Below, piece by piece: positions 46,180-58,148 of a stretch of 64,000 nt of DNA. The DNA is from Bradysia coprophila (Eukaryota; Arthropoda; Insecta; Diptera; Sciaridae). The notes under the pieces were generated by a model that worked only from the letters and a program-made list of their open reading frames with translations, was not told where the DNA came from and did no database searches. A program made the translations under genes and the position numbers. The stretch lies in NCBI RefSeq assembly GCF_014529535.1, contig NW_023503584.1:410190-474189 (forward strand), in the 5' to 3' direction. Numbering within the stretch: position 1 is the stretch's first letter; every line of letters begins with the position of its first letter.

Positions 46180-49100
46180 TCAAAATTGTACCAGCGAGTC
46201 AACAGTCTGCAGTGCTTTGTCTGCAATGTCTATACGTTTCTTCAGCAATTCCATTTTATCTTCCGTAACACCACTCTTCCTTCCTCCCTTCAGCAGGAAA
46301 TGTTGCATGAACAGTCGAATGCTCTCTTTGAATGCCTTCAATTTGACGCTGGGTGCAATACGGTGAAAGACCTTGGGAAAGCATTAGAAAATCAATTTTA
46401 TCGTTCGTCAAGTGACAATCCAAAGTACAAACCTGTTTGCAGGTATCTTCATGATTCAGCAGTAGCCCCAGAACTGTTTGACGGACGAGACGCAACGTTG
46501 GTTTATCCAGTTCGGCGAATTCGACCACCTTCAGAACGGATAATGGCTGTCCGCCGTGCTCGATCAGATAGATTAGAAATTGGGCCAAATTTTTGATTTG
46601 AATGTTCGTGTGAGAGTTGATGTCTTTGATGCGATCCCAAACGGCAAATTGTATCGCCAGCTGTTCAATGATTTTTCAAAGGGAATTAAAATCTCAACCG
46701 AGCTGATGATCACTCAATGCGCACACCAACCTGATATTTTCGGTCAACATCGCAAAACTTTTGCGACAGAACGGCATAGTAGGGATTGAAAATCTTCTCC
46801 GACAAACAGCAATGAATAATCACCGTCACAATGACCCGATGGTCCTTGATCGCCAGCTGATGTAGCTTTTCGAACGCTTCAATGTAGTCCTGCAACGAAA
46901 TTCCGTCTCGTTAATTGACATCATGCAACTCATGAGTCAAAGAATCAACTCACTTCAGCGGTCATTAGCACACAGAATACGTTCCGTCTGTCGTCCGTGT
47001 TCATCCTCTGCTTCTTCGCCAGTTCCAACATCTGCTCACTGAATTTCAGTTGCTCCTTCTTGCCTGACTTTACCGTCTTTGCGACCCCAATGTCATCCAC
47101 ATTGCCCGACCATGCCGATCCGACAACCCACCACTTACCACGCTGATCGGCTTTCAACAGATCGTCCAACGTAATGTTCAGCGATGTCACATACTTTCCG
47201 TTGACCAGCAACGTTTTGAGGATCTTCCGTAGATGTTCAGCCAACGATGGATCGTACTGGGGAATTTTGTTCACGTTATTGTTCTTAACAGCCAACAGCA
47301 CGTCCAGCATGTACTTTAAACGGGCGCTGAGAAAATGGAAAGGAGGTCAGTTGAATGCAGAAGACGGTGTGGTGGAATTAGCACAACTCAAAAGAAAATG
47401 GGCGGCGTCAATTCAACGAAAGTCCTTACTTGTTCTTCAATTCATCGGATGCTTCATTCGTTTTCGTCTGTAGTGTTGCTATCAATTCCTTCAACGCGAT
47501 CGGATCGTCTTTGCGTAACGCAAAACCTATTGACTTCAAAGTGAGCAGCACACATTCGACGGACTTCTCGCATAGCTCAGACGTTAGTTTTTGCAGAATT
47601 TCAAAGATAAGGCCGTGATGAAAAAGCTGGAAGAAGTTTAGGTATTAGAGTTGCTGTTACACAGGCAAGAGGATGTTTCAGACTCACTTTGAATGTGTAC
47701 ATGTGACAAATTATGAATATTACGTTGTCCAGTTGCTTGTCTTCGACATCGTACGCATGCAGATTTGGTAACATGCTGTTGAACGTCTCGATCGTAAATT
47801 GTAGGAAGTGTGCCCCTGGTGAATAACAATTTGTTTTAGATGAAATATGTTCGTTGGAAGAGAGATGTTGTACACTCACCAACTTCACTGCCAACGTTTC
47901 CGTGTAACGCAGCTATTAACAGCATATGCTCAAGAACCATACGCTCTGGTGCCAATACATTGCTAACCAAACTATCGAAAATCAGCGACGTCAGCGTAAC
48001 GTTCATATCGTACCGCGGATTCTGCATGTACAGATTGTCGATATCGCCAACAATTTTGTACATATTCGCCTCGGACAAGCGATTCAGCCAACCCTTTAGC
48101 TGTTTCTTCAGTCGATTCAATTTTTCCAATTTTTTCGAATCGTCTCCGCCCTCTGCAGCTAGTCTGGCGCGCACATGTGGAGGAATGTATTTGCCGTCTT
48201 TCACGGAAGTTTCCGGTTCGATGACATTTCCGTCTTTGTCGCGTTTACGGCCGTAAATGTCCTCCCAGGACTTTGTGGTTTTCGTTTCAGCTTCCGAGTC
48301 GTCAGCTGATTCTGAAAGTCAAAAAAATGTTTTTTTTTTTATTTGTTCCTGGTTAGACTGAGAGTGTAAATGACAAACCATCGAAATTGCCATCGATATC
48401 GTTGTCAGATGGGCAAGAACCACTCTCCGATTCGCTAACCGGTTTTCTAACAAATTTCCCTGGCTCATCGACGGACGAGTCGTCATGACTTTCATTATCG
48501 GATTCGCTCGATTCAGATTGTTTAGCGGGCATCTCCAATTTCTGTTTCTTGATGTTTGATTTTCCAGATTTTTTTATGGGACGCTCCTCAGGAGCTTCAT
48601 CACTGCTTCCATCTTCTTCTTCACTTTGCTCGTCCTCAACTTCCTCAGCTTCGCTGTCTCCAAATTCACTGTTTTCGCCATCACTATTTTCATCCGCACT
48701 ATCCATGAGACCAAAGTCATCGCCTTCCGAATCATCACTCTCATTTTCTTCGTTTTCTTCGGCACTCTGCTCGAATTCCGAATCAACGCCGCTCAAATCC
48801 GAATCTAAATCTTCGAATAATTTTCCTTCCTCCTTCTTCAACTTAGCCATTCGCTTGCTGGCCTTTCGTTCATTTTCTTCTTTCGCCGCTTTCTTTGTGA
48901 GTGCAGTCGACTGCTTACTTTTCTCCTTTCCTTCCTTCTCCGTTTTGCCTGATAAACCAGAAGCAATTTGCAGGTCTTCGTCGAATCCATCGTCTGAATC
49001 ACTTTGCGCAGCTTCTTTGGCGGCTGTGTACATTTTCTGAATATTTTCGGGTAGACAAAGTTCAAGCGCATACTCTAAGCCATCGTTGAACATTTTCGGA

Positions 49101-49682
49101 ACGTATTTGTCGCTGCGTGTCTTGTCAATCTTCAGTTGCTTCTCCAACTTCCTAATGACTTTGTCTTCCTCTTCGTTGGCAGATTTCAGTTGACGGACTC
49201 GTTGCTTTCGCATCTCTTTTTCCAACGACTTCTGTTTCTGCTTTTCCCGTTGCCGGTCTTGTTGAAGACGATCCATTTCGACAGGTTTCGGTTTCTTGGC
49301 GCTGAAATCATAAAATCAATTAACTTCATCGTCTGACAACAAAAACCTTTGCTTCCAATTCCCACCTAATTCCTTTCATCTTCGATTCCATCTCTTCGTC
49401 GCTCAGTTCAAAGTCAGATTCAATCTCATCGTCGTCTGGCATGTTGACCTCATCTTCCTCCTCGCAAGGCTCTTCAACATCCTGTTCCTTTGGTTTATCG
49501 TTTTGATGTTTTTTACCTTTCCCATTTTTCTGCTTCAATCTGGCACGGTATTCGACCCGTAATTCCTTTTTCCGTTTGTGAAAATGAACTCGATTGGCTT
49601 TCTTTTGCAAACGTTTATCTTTACGTAGTTCTTTTCGTGTTTTTGGTCGTTCGACAACCTTGTGCTGACGTTTCGCAGGCAT
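46180..49682 (-). CDS. NOM1: nucleolar MIF4G-domain protein 1 (982 aa)
   Basis: Nine exons on minus, all joining in phase: 49682-49366, 49301-48379, 48311-47880, 47815-47688, 47626-47430, 47326-46954, 46889-46731, 46660-46433, 46371-46180. The start (MPAKRQHKVVERPKTRKELR) is strongly basic. A long Ser/Asp/Glu-rich region with many SDSE-like runs fills exon 2. The MIF4G domain spans about residues 470-690 (GWLNRLSEANM, LAPERMVLEHMLLIAALHG) and the MA3 domain about 770-890 (DRRNVFCVLMTAEDYIEAF). NOM1/Sgd1 works in the nucleolus in 40S pre-ribosome maturation with the RNA helicase eIF4A3/Fal1 and binds PP1 phosphatase. RVHF at residues 31-34 fits the RVxF PP1 motif; that use here is inference. 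It is longer than the human protein (860 aa) because of the acidic region. Intact. Confidence 0.9.
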
Positions 49683-50157
49683 TTTATTTAAGATTTACAT
49701 AAACAAAATTCGATCAGAAAGTAGCTTCTACTGGTTCGCACATGGCACGTCTTTTATTTATGTTTTTGACTTTTGAAATATACGAACTGTCACCGATTCC
49801 ACCTCAATTCAGTGCTGCAATCGTTGTGATTAAAAAGTGTTTTTCATGCTTCGGGGCCGAAAATGAGGGCAATTTTTTGAATTTTCTCGGGTTTCCGGCC
49901 CTCTGCATGAAAACTTACATGTGCACCTGTTTGGGACGGTTGATTTAAGGCACTTTCGCTTGTAAGCCTCACTTCGTTCGGCCTACAATCCGCGAAATTG
50001 CCTAAAATCAATCGTCCAAAACAGGTACACAAATAACCAGTACGCGTTGTACGGCTAAAATACATACCAAGCCTGTAAACTTTGAGGTAATGCAGATCGC
50101 AATTTTATCAATGAATCCAATGAATGTACAAACCAGGTATGGTCTGTCCATACAAAC
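49683..50157. other. NOM1 upstream region and a small hairpin element
   Basis: It presumably contains the NOM1 promoter. At 49921-50030 GTGCACCTGTTTGGGACGGT pairs with ATCGTCCAAAACAGGTACAC, and the pairing continues through TGATTTAAGGCA/TGCCTAAAATCA. This ~110-bp hairpin is probably a MITE. Confidence 0.6.
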
Positions 50158-50334
50158 CAAGGCTGTATACTTTGGGGAGGTCACGCAGATGCAGATACGC
50201 GGGTTCGGGTTACACACCACGTTTCATACAAAAAATTCCCCACGCCAAACAAATTTGTTTGTATGGAAAAGGTGTGTTCCCGCGTATCTAATAAAATGGC
50301 GATATGCGTGACCTCCCCAAAGTATACAGTCTTG
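50158..50334. mobile_element. Mutator-like MITE, 9-bp TSD (member 1)
   Basis: 177 bp, ends CAAGGCTGTATACTTTGG and CCAAAGTATACAGTCTTG, flanked by perfect 9-bp repeats CATACAAAC (50149-50157 and 50335-50343). Shared inner words include GGAGGTCACGCAGAT and CGCGTATCTAATAAAATGGC. A 9-bp duplication is typical of Mutator-like transposons. A related fragment lies at about 50485-50570. Confidence 0.8.
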
Positions 50335-50344
50335 CATACAAACC

Positions 50345-50435
50345 GGAGGAAATAGCGATTTCATATAAACAAACTCACCCTTCAATGAAAATCATTGATA
50401 GGTGAGTTTCTTTATATGAAATCTCTATTTCCTCC
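50345..50435. mobile_element. small hairpin element (GGAGGAAATAGCG), copy 1
   Basis: GGAGGAAATAGCGATTTCAT and ATGAAATCTCTATTTCCTCC pair, with AACTCACC/GGTGAGTT inside. A diverged second copy is at 51146-51240. Confidence 0.8.
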
Positions 50436-50892
50436 GCTCAATACTACAAATTGACCTGTACTACAGTATACTTTCATTGCATTTTATTAGATGCGAGGCA
50501 GGGAACACACCTTTTTCATACAAACAAATTCACCAAAATAACTATTTATGGTGAATTTTTAATAGGAAACGTCTAGAAAAATTATGTTGAGCATTGTGAA
50601 AGCGCCTAAATCCATCAATGAACTTTATATTAATTTGATGATAGTTACGTTGAGAATTAAATTGAACAAAGATTTTTTGTAATGACTTGTAGACCTGATT
50701 TGTCGAAAGCTATCGAAAAGAGCAGAACCAAAGAAATTGACTTTATGAAATGATGTTGAAGTACGAGCAATATTTCAAAGTTTCATATGACGAGGTTTCT
50801 ACGATCACTGTGGTCCGTTATCGCAAAACCAAGCTGAACTTTGCTAATGAGTTCAGTTCATTAGAAATTTTGTATTGAAATGCAGTTAGAGT

Positions 50893-51106
50893 CAAAGTAT
50901 ATAAACACTGAAGGCTAAAGGTAAGTAAATACGTAAAAACATTCGGGTGAATTTGTGCTGAGTTCAAGGTATATTGATACAGATACTACAGCACGTTGTA
51001 AATATATGTATTAGCGTCATAGGAAATTCACCCGAAAGTTTGGATCCATATTTCTTGCTATTCCCTGAGGGTTTGCGTTACCTCAGTATGTTTATACAAT
51101 AAAAGT
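50893..51106. mobile_element. TIR element (ATAAACACTGAAGG), copy 1
   Basis: The left end GTATATAAACACTGAAGG and right end TGCGTTACCTCAGTATGTTTATAC are inverted, and ATTCGGGTGAATTT.../...AAATTCACCCGAAA pairs inside. A second copy at about 54112-54400 shares TTTGGATCC and TTTCTTGCTATTCCCTGAGG. No coding capacity. Confidence 0.7.
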
Positions 51107-51145
51107 ATATGCTCTATAGGCATGGTCTGATGTTAATATTTCTAT

Positions 51146-51240
51146 GGAGTGGAAGAAATAGCGATTTAATGTAAACAAACTCTTCTCTCAATGAAAATCA
51201 TTGAAAGGTGAGTTTTTTGATATGAAACCGCAATTTCCTG
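51146..51240. mobile_element. small hairpin element (GGAGGAAATAGCG), copy 2
   Basis: It has GAAATAGCGATTTAATGTAA and ATATGAAACCGCAATTTCCT with the same central CAATGAAAATCATTG as copy 1. It is more diverged than copy 1. Confidence 0.7.
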
Positions 51241-51516
51241 CGGTTTGTATGAACATACCATACCTGATTTGTACTTTCATTGTGTTTATATACCTTGGTT
51301 AGAGTTACCGATAGCCGCCATGGTTTTTTTACGGCCCCAGTGAAATAATGGTGATCGGCGTAACCTCTTCATATACAATTTTGCAATATTCGCTAAAGCA
51401 AAACTTAACTTGCGGTGTATAACAACACATTTTTTCAAAAATATTCTTATTTCGAGTCCCGCAGTAGTATTATAACCAATAGTTATTTAAGTAACGATTG
51501 AGTAGGCCGAAAGAGT
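51241..51516. other. short gap; no gene seen
   Basis: AT-rich sequence with a weak inverted pair (GAGTTACCGAT.../...ATCGGCGTAACCTC) at about 51300-51373, perhaps another small element. Confidence 0.4.
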
Positions 51517-52228
51517 CAAGGCTTTAAACTTTGGGGAGGTCACGCAGATCCAGAAACGCGAGTGAACCACCACAGTCAGAGAAATGATACGTTGGTCAGG
51601 CCTCTCACACCTCCTTATTTCCTTATTTTTCCTTATTTTTATTTTTATAAAAGCCTCCTTATTCCTCCTTATTTTATTAACAAATCCTTACTTTCCTTAT
51701 TTTTCGCAAATTTCATTGTATAAAATCCGCCTTACATTAGGCATTTGAAATGAATTAGTGTCATTGTAAAGGGTATTTGCTGCCCTCTATTAGATCAGAG
51801 TTGAATTTGTTGTATTACTTGTCCATTTAAGCGCGAACATAATGTAAATCGTCCTCTTTGTTTCATCGTAGCCGATGACTACGGTCAGCGTTAAAATAAA
51901 TGGTAAAAAGTGAAGAAGTTCTTTTATTTAGAAGGCGGAATTACCTCAGTTCTGTTCATCATCGACGGAAATCGAAATTAAGAAAAAAAAAATTCGAACT
52001 CTAAAAACATAGGTAACACCTATTCGTATCAAAAGCCTTTACTGTGAAACTCTTCATTTCTTTTACTTCATTCTCTGCCGGAGGCAATATAGACAGCCCC
52101 GTACGAAGTCAACTTTCATAAATTCCTATTTAAACAGCTATATACCGCTATATTTACCTGTATTTTCCTATAAATAAACATTTCACAGATGAATATGCTA
52201 TTATATAGCTCTATATGCCTGTATATAG

Positions 52229-52376
<148 letters not shown>

Positions 52377-52462
52377 ATATATGGAATGCCTGAAACACCC
52401 CACACACATAACAAATTATTTCCATGTTAATAGAAACTCTCTAAGTACCATTTTTCCCAATA

Positions 52463-53220
52463 CCGGCAGCCATTTTGTTAGGAGACCGGAAATTTTACCG
52501 ACGCTTTACATTCGTTAATACCTTTCAAACAAAAAAAAATTGAAATTCGGTCAAAATTTACTCGAGATATTGACAAAATACTCCACGTTCACTGTACGGC
52601 CGAGTAGCCAGATAAAAGCTCGCTCCAAGAGACCTAGCTCACGCTCCGGAGAACATAATTTCAAAAACTTTTTTTTCCCTGATTGGTACGGTCAATACCT
52701 ATCTATTAAAGCTAAAACAAACGAAATATGTTCAAATGTGGCCGACCTACAAGCAAAAACTGCTTGCCGCCCTGTGCCTGTTTCACACCAAGGGGTCTAA
52801 CTCACGAGTCGGTCATCCGATTTCCATAAACTTTTTTTTTGTCGATCAGTATTGTAAATACCTTTTACTTGACGTATCACTTACAAGTGTAACGTTTGAA
52901 TGTCCGGAGATATCTGCGAAAAACCGTAAAGCACTTATTGGGCCACAGCTCGGGAGGGGTCGATCCAAAATCACTCATCTTCGAACTTAGCCTGTCTTTT
53001 GACATTACCAAACGGGAAAAAAAAGAATTTTCAAAATCGGATGCGTTTTACTCAAGTTATCGTGCAGACAGACAGACGGACAGACGGACATTTTTTTTTC
53101 CGCGGATTTGGCATCTCTAGACAACCACAATAGGTTTCCCCTTACTCAGGGAGTCCAATTCGACGTGTTACAAACGTATGCGTAAACCTATAAGACCCCA
53201 GTACTTCGTACGGGTCTAAA
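52463..53220 (+). repeat. interspersed repeat X, long copy
   Basis: It begins near CCGGCAGCCATTTTGTTAGG. It contains a frame (MKFGQNLLEILTKYSTFTVR, then RSKRPSSRSG and ACRPVPVSHQ) that recurs with changes on minus at 55774-56025. It continues with CAGACAGACAGACGGACAG and ends near CTTCGTACGGGTCTAAAAA. The order of parts and the A-rich end suggest a retroposon-type or other dispersed family. I cannot assign the class. Confidence 0.6.
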
Positions 53221-54111
53221 AAGGTGGTGTTGTAGCTCATGATCGTTCCAACATGACTGGTTTAATATTTTTGTGGTTCCACGCCTCCTCTCGGCTCGAG
53301 AGTCTCGAGTAGAACTATTTGATTTAACATGTAAATCACCCTTAACATTGTCTCAAACATGCGTCCTTATTACAAACAATTGAAGGTTTTTAGCCTTATT
53401 TACATTTAATTCTTTCAAATTTATACTTTTATACTGTCACCAATTTATTATTTTTTCGAAATTCGAACGGGATAACAAACAACAGCTTTTGCTGTTAACG
53501 AGATCAAAATCTAATCCAGCAAGATTTTAAACTTGAGTAAGAATAGGTGAATTGGGTCAAGTAAGAATTCACGCCGTAAGTATTACGTCTTAAATTTCAA
53601 AAATTTTGTCGCATCGAAAACTGATTAAAAACTGCCACCCTACAAAAACGATAAGTACGTCAAAATAAACAGTGATGCGTTTAAGCGTTTTATTTTGAAT
53701 TTTGAAGCGCGCTTACAGTGATAATTGGTAAAGCTGAGCTTTGTTAAGAATCTAATTCAAGCCTTAAACGCGCCCAAAATATTCAAATTTACATTGTGAT
53801 AAAAGTTAATTTTACAAAAACGATACGTCAAAATAAACAATAATGCGTTTTATTTTAAAGTTGAGGCGGACTTCCGATGTTAATTGCTGTATCTTAGAAT
53901 AATTTCGATTTTTATCGAAAAATTTCTCCTCATTTTTCCTTAATTTCAACTAACAATTTCCTTATTTCTCCTTATTTTTGTGCTAAAACCTCCTTAATTC
54001 CTTAATAAGGAGTCCAAATTTAGAGTGAGAGGCCTGACGTTGGTATGCTCCTTCTATCTCGCCACAGGCGTACCAACTTATCATTTCTCTGACCACAGTT
54101 GGTGATAAAAT

Positions 54112-54400
54112 CAAAGTATATAAACACTGAAGGTAATGCAAATCCACAGTTACACACGGATCCAAAGTTTCGGGTGAATATAATCTTTATAACGTTGGAC
54201 ACAAGTCAAATTCACTTTGTTAGGTTGCAACACATGCCAACACTCAATACTAAACAACGCAGTTCCAACAACATGATCATGCCAAATGTCACGGATGCAA
54301 CATAACAAATCTTATATTCACCCGAAACTTTGGATCCGTATTTCTTGCTATTCCCTGAGGGTCTGCGTTACCTTCAGTATGTATATTTTCCTTGGATAAA
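54112..54400. mobile_element. TIR element (ATAAACACTGAAGG), copy 2
   Basis: It starts GTATATAAACACTGAAGG and ends near GCGTTACCTTCAGTATGTATA, with GGATCCAAAGTTTCGGGTGA and TCACCCGAAACTTTGGATCC as an inner inverted pair. It is nested in the Mutator-like element. Confidence 0.7.
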
Positions 54401-54426
54401 ATGACGGTCACCTCACCTCATCTCCT

Positions 54427-54821
54427 TAGAGGTGTGCGCCGGGTGGTTTTTCTTCTATCGGCGTAACCGTCGGCGTTGGGTCTAAATGACACCCTAGACC
54501 ATTGCACTCTTCAGAAGACTTTTAAGTAATAAACTAAAGAATCATTTTTTTTAGTTTGTAGAAATCGGCGCGAGGAAAAGTTCAAAGTTATAACGGATAC
54601 GCCGACAATTTTCGAGAGTTTCTTCAAAAAGTCAAAAAATTATCGGCGTAAACTCTATAACTTTGTAATTTGCCTCGCGCCGATTTCTCCAAACTAAAAA
54701 AATTGATTCTTTAGTTTATTACTTAAAAGTCTTCTGAAGAGTGCAATGGTCTAGGGTGTCATTTAGACCCAACGCCGACGGTTACGCCGATAGAAGAAAA
54801 ACCATCCGGTGCACACCTCTA
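54427..54821. mobile_element. hAT MITE, 395-bp near-palindrome, 8-bp TSD
   Basis: TAGAGGTGTGCGCCGGGTGG at the left mirrors CCATCCGGTGCACACCTCTA at the right, and pairing runs almost the whole length (arms about 180 bp). It is flanked by CATCTCCT on both sides (54419-54426 and 54822-54829). TAGAG ends plus an 8-bp duplication fit the hAT superfamily. High arm identity suggests recent origin. Confidence 0.9.
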
Positions 54822-54946
54822 CATCTCCTGTGAGTTGTGTTCCCGCGTATCTAATAAAATGGCGATCTGCGTGACCTCCCCAAAGTTTACAGCATTGGAA
54901 AGAGTTTTATATATGCTGCCTGCTGGGGACGAAAGTTGATAAATAT

Positions 54947-55132
54947 CAAGGCTGTATACTTTGGGGAGGTCACGCAGATCGCCATTTTATTAGATACGCG
55001 GGAACACACCTTTTCCATACAAACAAATTCACCAAAATTGAATTTGTATGGCATGGTGAATTTTTTGTATGAAACGTGGTGTGTAACCCGCGTATCTGCA
55101 TCTGCGTGACCTCCCCAAAGTATACAGCCTTG
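54947..55132. mobile_element. Mutator-like MITE, 9-bp TSD (member 3)
   Basis: 186 bp, ends CAAGGCTGTATACTTTGG and CCAAAGTATACAGCCTTG, flanked by GATAAATAT and GAAAAATAT (one mismatch). It is in the opposite orientation to member 1 and lies 49 bp beyond the end of member 2. Confidence 0.8.
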
Positions 55133-55774
55133 GAAAAATATGAGCCCAAGGGGCAGATGCCGTATGTGTGCATGTTCGAACCAAAAGTCGAAACCACTCA
55201 AGTAAATTGTTACTCAAGGTGGCTTTCGCTTAGGGTTCACAGATTGAAAATTTTAAAAAGAGGACATTTGACATGAAAAAAGAGAAATGGCTGCTAAGAA
55301 TTTCGCGCCGGTGTCATTCACAAAGTAACCTGCGTGATTCACAATATGGCATTTTGTAAAATGAAAATATCACTTTCTGACTCACACAAGTCGTTTTGTG
55401 AATAGAACACTATTTAATTGAAAACGAAGACACTTACTTATTATTTGACTTAACTCAAACTTAACTAAAAGCATTGTATTTCTACTCTAAAATACAATCG
55501 AGATATAAACGGAGAAAATTATCACCACATAGATGAGGTGATAACGTCCAGATACATTTTGGTGGAAAAATGGCTCTCTTCGAATAAAAATCGAATACTC
55601 GAACCTAATAAATCTACATTTGAGCTTTTTGTACTTATCTTCAGTTAACTGACTTGAATTCCAAAAGATTAATTTCATGTCAGTATTCACTTCATCATGG
55701 TGAGAATATCTCTGAAGACATCAGTGAAAATTAGTTTTGAAAATATCCTTAAGGATTTCATGTGAAATGTCTAC
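55133..55774. other. gap with a GCTGCTAGGAATC-family fragment; no gene seen
   Basis: At about 55289-55400, GGCTGCTAAGAATTTCGCGC followed by ATTCACAA words resembles the hairpin element at 63134-63247. The remainder is AT-rich and shows no domain. Confidence 0.5.
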
Positions 55775-56108
55775 TATTGGTGTGATCCAGGCACAGGGCG
55801 GCAAGCAATTATTGCTTGTAGGTCGGCCACATGTGAACCGATTTCGACTACTTTTGCTTTAGTAGATAGGTACTGACCGTATAAATCAGGGAAAAAGTTT
55901 ATGAAATTAGGTTGACCGGAGCGTGAGCTAGGTCTCTTGGAGTGAGCTCTTATCCGGCTACTCGGCCGTACAGTGAACGTGGAGTATTTTGTCAATATCT
56001 CGAGTAATTTTTGACCGAATTTCATGATTTTTTTTTTGTTTGAAAGGTATTAACAAATGTGAATCGTCAGTACTATTTCCAGTCCTCTAACAAAATGGCT
56101 GCCGGCGA
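55775..56108 (-). repeat. interspersed repeat X, short copy
   Basis: The reverse complement of this stretch matches 52463-52795, including GGTTCGCCGGCAGCCATTTT-like and ACTCGAGATATTGACAAAAT words and the frame MKFGQKLLEILTKYSTFTVR. It covers only the first ~330 bp of the long copy. Confidence 0.75.
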
Positions 56109-58148
56109 ACCCTAGCAAACTTTCGCTCCGTGATAAGGCATCTGAGGTAAATTATTTTTAAACGATTTGTCTTAGAATATGTCCCAGTACCGACCCCAAA
56201 AGAAATGTATTCTCTAGGTGTGCCGGTCGATCTAGAGGGCGATCATGTCCACTGGTTGCTGGTTCTCACGAACGGCTTTTTACATTTCTTCAAATATCTG
56301 AGTTTTTGTACCGTCGAACACCCACGAGTGCGTACTTCCTTAATGCTTAATATAATCACACAGCGATTAGATTAAATCCATTTTTAGCAATGTTTACGCA
56401 GCGTGCGTATAACATCATGTCATTTTTAACACAATCGCACTTGAGATTTATAACCAATCACAAGCAATTAGTTATCATGTAAGACTCAATGGCCTCTAAG
56501 CTGGTTAAAGAGCTCTACAGGGATTCTGAAACAATGAGAAATAAGAAATCTGCTAAGGCTGACACAGAGAGCTGGACACTAAGGCATAGACGACAACTAA
56601 AATTCATGACGTTAGCATTCAAAGAATTCAAAATGGAAAGTGTTGTTGCTATTTACTATATTTTGTTGTGTGGTTCAAATTAAATTGTTTTCAACCAGAG
56701 CCTGTTTCAAATAATGTCAATTTCCACTAGGAGTCTAATTTTAAGTTGCCTGGGGGTTACTTGTAATTTTCTTATTTCCTATTGAAAACCAGGAGATTTC
56801 CCTGACAATGGATGCGACAAAAAAGGAGCTGGAAACAAGGGATCTTTGATCTGGGTTTCTCCTTCTCTTCTGAGGAGCCTCCCACAATACCTAATCTAAT
56901 CTAATTGGCTGATCTACTGGTTCGAATTATATTTCATTTTCTATCAAAACATTATGTAAATTTTTGACATATTTTCCAAGGGAAGTTAAAATAAGTGATC
57001 CAAGTTGGGTATGTATAAAGGCGTGTTTGGTTAGTTTCTATGCATTATGCGGTCAGTTGGCCGTATTTTGAATTTTTACAGAGTTTTTTTACAGCGCCAG
57101 AATTTGATTGACACACTGTCCAGTTTCTATTTAGAGTGCCACTCACTTCATCTGACAAATCTCTTCTGAATTCGCAAGATCTTCAGCTTCTTTGTTCCCA
57201 GTTATCTTGAAATGACTGGGTATCCATATCCATTGTAATGCGAATTCTTTGTTTTCTTTGACAGAGATGTTGGTGAATTAAGTCTTCTAAATTCGATTCG
57301 ATCCATTTGCACGCATTGAAATAATCGGCCAAAATTACAGCCTGGGTCTTCTGTAGATTTTCCGTCAGAGTCAACACTTTCAAGGCCGGAACTAAATTGT
57401 GAAAAATCTGATAACCTGTCACATGCATGAATATTTTCAAGTCAGATATTTCTATCCCCACTCGGTCATCCTTCCTTATCCTTACCTTAGCCAGAAAAGG
57501 TGTTTGTGGTCGATCGACCGGTTTTACTCATCTTAATCCCACATTCTTTCTGCAAAATGACAATGAAGAGTTGGATTAAGATACGGTTTGAGTTCACAAA
57601 ACATTGTAATGACACATGAAAATGGACGCAACATGGACTGGTCTCGTAAGAAGAGCGGTTATCATCGGCTGTTAGTGGGAAAATATGAATTTCAAACCAT
57701 TCGTAATGCGAAATTTTACTTTTACTGAAGTTATTTTCCCCTCACAAAAAACGTATCTCTTATCTACAATCTACTTACGCATTACCTGCCTTCATTATAT
57801 CATTGGCCACCTACAGTTTTAATTGTTGCTTCGTTTCCGTTGTTGCTTACTACTGTGTCAATTGAAATGGAATATAACGAATGTAAGATACAGCTACCGA
57901 ATAAAGTATTATTCGCAAATAAAGGTAATGCTGCAATACTGGGAAACGTTGTGGGAAACGTGGAGTTGACAACCAACTACTAGTAAGTTTGAAAACAGTA
58001 GAATTTAGAACGATAAAATGACAGAGGCACTTTATCTTGATGGCGACCTTAATGTAGTAAAGCGGATTAATACAAACCCTTTTCAAGTACTTTTACTTCT
58101 GAAGATTGTTGGAAGGGACAATCCTTCTCCTGAACATCATCATCATTA
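56109..58148. other. gene-free block upstream of the NB-ARC gene
   Basis: It holds a piece of the CAACGCAC MITE family (57080-57148, ACACTGTCCAGTTTCTATTT) and a LINE RNase H remnant (57150-57480). Nothing else was recognised. Any promoter or first exon of the NB-ARC gene must lie here. Confidence 0.5.
57150..57480 (-). pseudogene. non-LTR (LINE) RNase H remnant
   Basis: On minus, one frame gives GIEISDLKIFMHVTGYQIFH and then KTQAVILADYFNACKWIES, resembling the RNase H of I- or R1-type LINEs. Another frame then gives WIWIPSHFKITGNKEAEDLA, the family's WVPSHxGIxGNExAD block. The switch of frame and the missing catalytic neighbours show it is decayed. Confidence 0.6.

Noticed and set aside
46186-46596. 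136-codon plus frame opposite the NOM1 3' end
   Set aside because: NOM1 exons 8 and 9 on minus account for the conservation here; the plus frame resembles nothing known.
48549-49040. 163-codon Ser-rich plus frame
   Set aside because: It is the complement of the acidic Ser/Glu-rich NOM1 exon 2 and carries no independent evidence.
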